The notes beneath the pieces were generated by a model that had not been told where the DNA came from, made no database searches, and worked only from the letters and a program-made list of their open reading frames with translations. The position numbers and the translations under genes are program-made. A stretch of DNA of 64,000 nt. Origin: CAVTWY01 sp963738615 (lineage in GTDB: Bacteria; Pseudomonadota; Gammaproteobacteria; Burkholderiales; Burkholderiaceae_C). Positions 59,210-64,000 of the stretch are shown here, piece after piece. Every line of letters starts with the position of its first letter. Position 1 is the stretch's first letter. Location of the stretch: positions 496,001 to 560,000 of the forward strand of contig CAVTXI010000019.1 in NCBI GenBank assembly GCA_963738615.1, written 5' to 3'.

Positions 59210-60205
59210 ATGCTCGGTACCCTTGACCGAACCCCACCGCCCTTCTTCCGTCAGGGCTACTCGTCGTTGACGAAGCTCGTGTTCTTCTCGGCGCTTGCGG
59301 TGTTCCTGATGGTCGCCGATCGGCGCCTGGCCGTGATCGGCCCGCTGCGCAGCACGATCGCCACCGCGCTGAACCCAGCGCAACGCGCGCTGCTGATCCC
59401 GGTGAGTTGGGTAACCCACAGCACCGACTACGCACGCAGCATGCACGACGCGGTCGCGTCCGAAGCCCAGGCCCGCAAGGCGCTGGTCGAGCAGTCGCAA
59501 AAGGCGCTTCAGGCCGACCAGCTCGTGGTGGAGAACAAGCGCCTTCGTGCGCTGCTCGATCTTCGTCCCGCGATCACGGTCAAGTCGACAGCCGCCGATG
59601 TGCTCTACGAAGCCGGCGACCTTTATTCGCGCAAGGTCTACATTGACCGCGGCTCGGCGCAGGGCATCGCGCCGGGTTCACCGGTCGTCACCGAACAAGG
59701 CCTGGTCGGCCAGGTCACGCGCGTGTATCCGCTGTCGGCCGAGGTGACGCTGCTGGTCGACAAAGAAGCCACCGTGCCGGTGCTGAATGCGCGCACCCAC
59801 CAGCGATTTGCCGCTTACGGTGGTACTGGCGTCGACGCGCCGATGGAGTTGCGCTTCGTGTCCGCGTCGTCTGACCTGCAAGAGGGCGACAAGCTGCACA
59901 CCTCGGGCCTGGACGGCGTCTATCCGCCGGGGGTGGCGGTGGGAACGGTGTCGGACGTTCAACGCGGGCCTGCGGGCGGCTTCTCGCGCATCATCGTCAA
60001 GCCCGAAGCTGGCATGGAACGGCTGCACCACGTGCTGGTCCTCGAGCCCACGCGGACGCAGATGCCGCCGCGCCCCGAGCCCGAGGTGGCCGGCGCCAAC
60101 ACGCGCGGCACGAAGGGCCGCAAGTCGGCGGCCAGCACCGCAACACCGCCCTCGGCGGCCAGCGCACCGGCCACAGCGGCCAACAACGCCCCGGTGACGC
60201 CATGA
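59210..60205 (+). CDS. mreC: Rod shape-determining protein MreC
   Basis: Protein of 331 residues with a short cytoplasmic start, one membrane helix (residues 20-40), a coiled-coil (EAQARKALVEQSQKALQADQ), and the beta-rich periplasmic domain (YIDRGSAQGIAPGSPVVTEQ, GLVGQVTRVYPLSAEVTLLV). An Ala/Pro/Thr-rich tail follows. It scaffolds the elongasome in the periplasm. The stop overlaps the mreD start (ATGA). Confidence 0.95.
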   Translation: MLGTLDRTPPPFFRQGYSSLTKLVFFSALAVFLMVADRRLAVIGPLRSTIATALNPAQRALLIPVSWVTHSTDYARSMHDAVASEAQARKALVEQSQKALQADQLVVENKRLRALLDLRPAITVKSTAADVLYEAGDLYSRKVYIDRGSAQGIAPGSPVVTEQGLVGQVTRVYPLSAEVTLLVDKEATVPVLNARTHQRFAAYGGTGVDAPMELRFVSASSDLQEGDKLHTSGLDGVYPPGVAVGTVSDVQRGPAGGFSRIIVKPEAGMERLHHVLVLEPTRTQMPPRPEPEVAGANTRGTKGRKSAASTATPPSAASAPATAANNAPVTP

Positions 60206-60723
60206 TCATGCCGCGCGCTGGCGACCAGCTGCTGCTGCCGGTCAACCCGCTCTTCATCGTCATCTCGCTGATGCTGGCCTTCGGCATCAACGTGCTGCCG
60301 CTGGGGCGCGTGCCGGCGATGCCCGACATGCTGGCGCTGACGCTGGCGTTCTGGAGCGTGCACCAGGTGCGGCGCGTAGGCCCGGGCACGGCGTTCTTCT
60401 TCGGCCTGGTGATGGACGTGCACGACGGCGCGCTGCTGGGCCAGCACGCGCTGGCGTACACGCTGCTGTCGTACTTCGCGGTGGCGCTGCATCGGCGGCT
60501 GCTGTGGTTCACGCTGCCGCAACAAGCGGTGCAGGTGCTGCCGCTCTTCGTGGCCGCGCATGCCGTGTCGCTGGTGGTGCGCATGATCGCGGGCGGCATG
60601 TTTCCCGGCTGGGACATCTTCATCGCGCCCGTGATCGAAGCCGCACTGTGGCCGGTCGCGAGCTTGCTGTTGCTGGCGCCCCAACGCCGCGCCCCCGATC
60701 GCGACGAAAATCGGCCGCTGTAG
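60202..60723 (+). CDS. mreD: Rod shape-determining protein MreD
   Basis: Small membrane protein of 173 residues with about five helices and the pattern FFFGLVMDVHDGALLGQHAL, the conserved MreD core. It is coupled to mreC by a 4-nt overlap and lies 29 nt before mrdA. Confidence 0.93.
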   Translation: MIMPRAGDQLLLPVNPLFIVISLMLAFGINVLPLGRVPAMPDMLALTLAFWSVHQVRRVGPGTAFFFGLVMDVHDGALLGQHALAYTLLSYFAVALHRRLLWFTLPQQAVQVLPLFVAAHAVSLVVRMIAGGMFPGWDIFIAPVIEAALWPVASLLLLAPQRRAPDRDENRPL

Positions 60724-60752
60724 TCGCGCCGTTCCAGTCGCGCGCCGAAGCC

Positions 60753-62758
60753 GTGACCGAACTCAAGAACCTCGAACGTGAACTCGCCCGCTTCCGCGGC
60801 CGTGTGGTCGCAGCCGCGGCGTTCGTGCTGCTGGGCTTCGGCCTGCTTGCGGCGCGCCTCGTGCACTTGCAGGTCAACAAGCACACCGAACTGGCGACGC
60901 AGGCCGAAGCCAACCGCATCGCGGTGCTGCCGATCGTGCCCAACCGAGGGCAGATCGTCGACCGCAACGGCGTCGTGGTCGCGACCAACTACTCGGCCTA
61001 CACGCTCGAGATCGCGCCCGCGCAGGTGCGCGACCTCGAGGCGACGATCGACGAGCTCGCTACGATGGTCGAGATCAGCACCCGCGACCGCAGGCGTTTT
61101 CGCAAGCTGATGGCCGAAGGCAAGACGCTCGACTGGCTGCCGCTTCGCACCAAGCTGACCGACGACGAGGTCGCGCGCGTGCTGGCGCAGCGCTTCCGCT
61201 TCCCGGGCGTGGACGTGCGTGCGCGGCTGTTCCGCCAATACCCGCTGGGCGAGACGGGCAGCCACCTGGTCGGCTACATCGGCCGCATCAACCCGACCGA
61301 AAAAGAGGCGATGGAGGACTGGGAGGAAGACGTCCAGGCCAACTACCGCGGCACCGACTACATCGGCAAGCTCGGCCTCGAGCAGCGCTACGAGAGCGAG
61401 CTGCACGGCGCGACCGGGTTCGAGGAAGTGGAGACCAGCGCCGGTGGGCGCGCGGTGCGCCGCCTGAAGAGCCACGCCGCCACGCCGGGCAACACGCTGA
61501 TGTTGTCGGTCGACATCAAGCTGCAATCGCTGGTCGAGCAGATGTTCGGTGACCGTCGCGGCGCGCTGGTGGCGATCGACCCGCGCAACGGCGAGGTGCT
61601 GGCGTTGGTCAGCAAGCCGACGTTCGATCCCAACCTCTTCGTCGACGGCATCGACGCCGACAGCTGGAAAGAGCTGAACGAATCGATCGACAAGCCGCTG
61701 CTGAATCGGGCCCTGCGCGGCACGTACCCGCCGGGGTCGACGTTCAAGCCCTTCATGGCGATGGCGGCGTTGAACACCGGCGTGCGCGGCCCGAACGAGA
61801 TCGTGGTCGACAACGGCTTCTTCCAGTTCGGCAACCACCGCTTCCGCAGCCACGGCGACCACGGCCTGGGGCCGGTGGACATGTATCGCTCGATCGTCAA
61901 GTCGAGCAACGTCTACTACTACTCGCTGGCCAATGACCTGGGCGTGGACCGCATGCACGAGCAGCTGTCGCCCTTCGGGTTCGGGCGTCGCACCGCGATC
62001 GACCTCGACGGTGAGGTCACCGGCCTGCTGCCGTCGACGGCGTGGAAGAAGAAAGCCTACAAGCGGCCCGAGCAGCGGCAGTGGTACGCGGGCGAAACCA
62101 TCTCACTGGGCATCGGCCAGGGCTACAACAACTTCACGATGCTGCAGGTGGCTTCGGCGATGGCGACGCTGGCCGCAGGCGGCAAGCGCTTCGAGCCGCG
62201 GCTGGTGCGCGAGATCGAACACGTGACCACGCAAGCGCGCACGCGCGTGTCGGGCCGCGGGATCGAGCCGCTGCCGTTCGACCCGGCGCACGTGGACTTG
62301 GTGTTGCGTGCGATGCACGGCGTGACGCAAGAAGGCACGTCGACGCGCGTGTTCATGGGCGCGCCCTATCAGACGGGCGGCAAAACCGGCACCGCGCAGG
62401 CGGTGACGGTCAAGCAGAACGAGAAGTACAACGCCGCCAAGCTCGACGAGCACCAGCGCGACCACTCGCTGTACGTGGCCTTCGCGCCGCTCGAGGCGCC
62501 AACGATCGCGCTGGCCGTGGTCGTCGAGAACGCCGGCTTCGGCGCCGCAGCAGCTGCGCCGATGGCACGCCGTGTCTTCGACTACGCGCTGATGGGCCAG
62601 TGGCCCAGCGAGGCCGACATGCTGGCCACGCGCGCGGGCACGTCGTCAGCGCCGACGGGCGTGCCCCGGCGCGCGGCTGATGTGCCGTTGCCGGGCAGGC
62701 CGCACCGGTGGTGGCGTACGAGCTGGTGGGGCCACCGTTGCCCTCGGCCGATCCTTGA
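60753..62758 (+). CDS. mrdA: Penicillin-binding protein 2 (frameshift at the C-terminus)
   Basis: Transpeptidase of the elongasome, about 668 residues. One N-terminal helix follows a cytoplasmic segment starting MTELKNLERELARFRGRVVA (GTG at 60753). The dimerisation domain precedes the three active-site motifs: YPPGSTFKPF (SxxK), KSSNVYYY (SxN) and TGGKTGTAQ (KTG). Near 62690 the frame slips; the other frame gives PVVAYELVGPPLPSADP and stops at 62756-62758, 7 nt before the rodA ATG. Without this correction the frame would read into rodA. Confidence 0.95.
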
Positions 62759-62765
62759 AAGCCCC

Positions 62766-63927
62766 ATGAGCGCCGTCTTCGATCAGCCCAGCGTCTGGCA
62801 ACGCACGATCAAGCCGATCTTCCTCGGCTTCGATGCGCCGCTGGCGCTGGCCGTGTTGATCCTGGCCGCGATCGGCATGACGACGATGTACTCGGTGGGC
62901 TTCGACCACGGCACGCGCTTCGTCGACCACGGGCGCAACATGCTCATCGCCGCGGGCATCCTGTTCGTGGTCGCGCAGGTACCGCCGCACCGGCTGCTGG
63001 CGCTCGCGGTGCCGCTGTACACCCTGGGGCTGGCGCTGCTGGTCGCCACCACGATCTTCGGCGTCACCAAGAAGGGCGCGACGCGCTGGCTGGACCTTGG
63101 CGTCACCGTCATCCAGCCCAGCGAGATGATGAAGATCGCGATGCCGCTGATGCTGGCGTGGTGGTTCCAGCGTCGCGAGGGCGAGCTGAAGTTGCGCCAC
63201 TTCCTGGCTGGCGGCGGCGCTGCTGCTGCTGCCGGTGGGCCTGGTCGCCAAACAGCCCGACCTGGGCACGGCGATCCTGATCTTCGCGGCGGGCCTCTAC
63301 GTGATCTTCTTCGCCGGCTTGAGCTGGAAGCTGATCGTGCCGGTGTTCGTCGCGGGCGCGGTGGGCGTGGCGGCGCTGATCCTGTCGCAGGACCAGATCT
63401 GCCAGCCCGGCGTCGATTGGCCGGGCCTGCGCGAATACCAGAAGACCCGCGTGTGCACGCTGCTCGACCCGACGAAGGACCCGCTGGGCAAGGGCTTCCA
63501 CATCCTGCAGGGCATGATCGCGATCGGCTCGGGCGGGCTGACCGGCAAGGGCTTCATGCAGGGCACGCAGACGCACCTCGAGTTCATCCCCGAGCGCACC
63601 ACCGACTTCATCTTCGCGGCCTACTCCGAAGAGTTCGGCCTTGTCGGCACGATCGGCCTGACGCTGGCCTTCATGTTCCTGATCTTCCGCGGCCTGTGGA
63701 TCGCCAGCGAGGCACCCACGCTGTTCGCCCGTCTGCTGGCGGGTTCGATCACGCTGAGCTTCTTCACCTACGCGCTGGTGAACATGGGCATGGTCAGCGG
63801 CATCCTGCCCGTGGTGGGCGTGCCGCTGCCTTTCGTCAGTTACGGTGGCACCGCCATGGTCACGCTCGGTCTGGGGCTTGGCATCCTGATGTCGATCGCG
63901 AAAAGTCGCCGCTTGATGCAGAGCTGA
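62766..63927 (+). CDS. rodA: Rod shape-determining protein RodA (SEDS glycosyltransferase, one frameshift)
   Basis: SEDS-family peptidoglycan polymerase of about 387 residues with ten helices. The start is MSAVFDQPSVWQRTIKPIFL (ATG 62766). QPSEMMKIAMPLMLAWWFQR is intact. The frame slips near 63210 in a GC-repetitive stretch, after which VAKQPDLGTAILIFAAGLYV, PERTTDFIFAAYSEEFGLVG and VPLPFVSYGGTAMVTLGLGL complete the family pattern. It partners with PBP2 encoded directly upstream. Confidence 0.94.
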
Positions 63928-63949
63928 AGCAGGAACGGGACATAGGCGT

Positions 63950-64000
63950 ATGGCAGTCACACGGATCGGCTTGGTGGGCGTTGGCAACATGGGGTTGCCG
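63950..64000 (+). CDS. NAD(P)-dependent beta-hydroxyacid dehydrogenase, start only (window edge)
   Basis: Seventeen codons are visible, starting at ATG 63950 with MAVTRIGLVGVGNMGLP, the N-terminal Rossmann GxGxMG motif of the 3-hydroxyisobutyrate dehydrogenase family. The rest is outside the window, so the exact substrate class cannot be judged. Confidence 0.7.
   Translation, partial: MAVTRIGLVGVGNMGLP

Noticed and set aside
60753..64000. A PBP2-RodA single-protein fusion
   Set aside because: The continuous frame exists only because of an indel near 62690; the alternative frame gives the expected PBP2 C-terminus with a stop 7 nt before the RodA start, and RodA itself has another slip at 63210.

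Overview
The window is about 64 kb of high-GC DNA. The gene set suggests a betaproteobacterium of the order Burkholderiales: three Bug-type tripartite tricarboxylate receptors, a TRAP transporter, metX-metW, the gatCAB / mreBCD-mrdA-rodA arrangement, and pyrE followed by a DUF4124-like gene. Genus cannot be assigned by reading alone. There are no rRNA or tRNA genes, no CRISPR array and no transposase or integrase.

Layout. 1-9.5 kb holds a two-gene methionine synthase (C-terminal half at the left edge behind an S-adenosylhomocysteine riboswitch, N-terminal half 5.8 kb away), an OmpA-like lipoprotein, a TRAP transporter, a glutathione transferase, an M28 peptidase and a rhodanese. 9.5-15.3 kb has two Bug receptors, a broken small gene, a V8-like serine protease, two related short reading frames and a LuxR-type regulator. 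15.3-20.6 kb is an accessory segment bounded by 26-bp identical direct repeats. It holds a fused AbiEi-AbiEii toxin-antitoxin gene, a HigB/HigA pair, a P-loop kinase and an FAD monooxygenase. 20.6-24.2 kb has a NarL-type regulator, a hybrid histidine kinase with an N-terminal SRPBCC domain, and a nitroreductase.

24.2-34.5 kb is mostly housekeeping: an M20 peptidase, a lipase, metW and metX behind a SAM-II riboswitch plus terminator, an FMN glutamate-synthase-like protein, a glutathione transferase, purB-pyrF and a third Bug receptor. 34.5-46.9 kb is a peptide/nickel-type ABC transporter (two permeases and a double ATPase), with four tandem paralogous binding-protein genes and a TPR-like gene divergent from it. 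46.9-54.5 kb has a glycosyltransferase, an AmpG-like transporter, a hemerythrin gene with an FNR-type box, an M48 protease, a sterol-desaturase-like protein, pyrE and a DUF4124-like gene. 54.5-64 kb is gatCAB divergent from mreB-mreC-mreD-mrdA-rodA, and the window ends inside a beta-hydroxyacid dehydrogenase gene.

Genes acting together: both metH halves, metX and metW form the methionine/SAM cycle, with two different riboswitch classes sensing SAH and SAM. MreBCD, PBP2 and RodA form the elongasome. GatCAB makes Gln-tRNA(Gln)/Asn-tRNA(Asn). The ABC permeases and ATPase probably serve the four adjacent binding proteins.

Caution: at least a dozen genes, including essential ones (gatB, mrdA, rodA), are interrupted by one or more single-base-type frameshifts while their domains remain intact across the breaks. 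I treat these as probable sequence errors, not pseudogenes. Coordinates for those genes span the whole locus.
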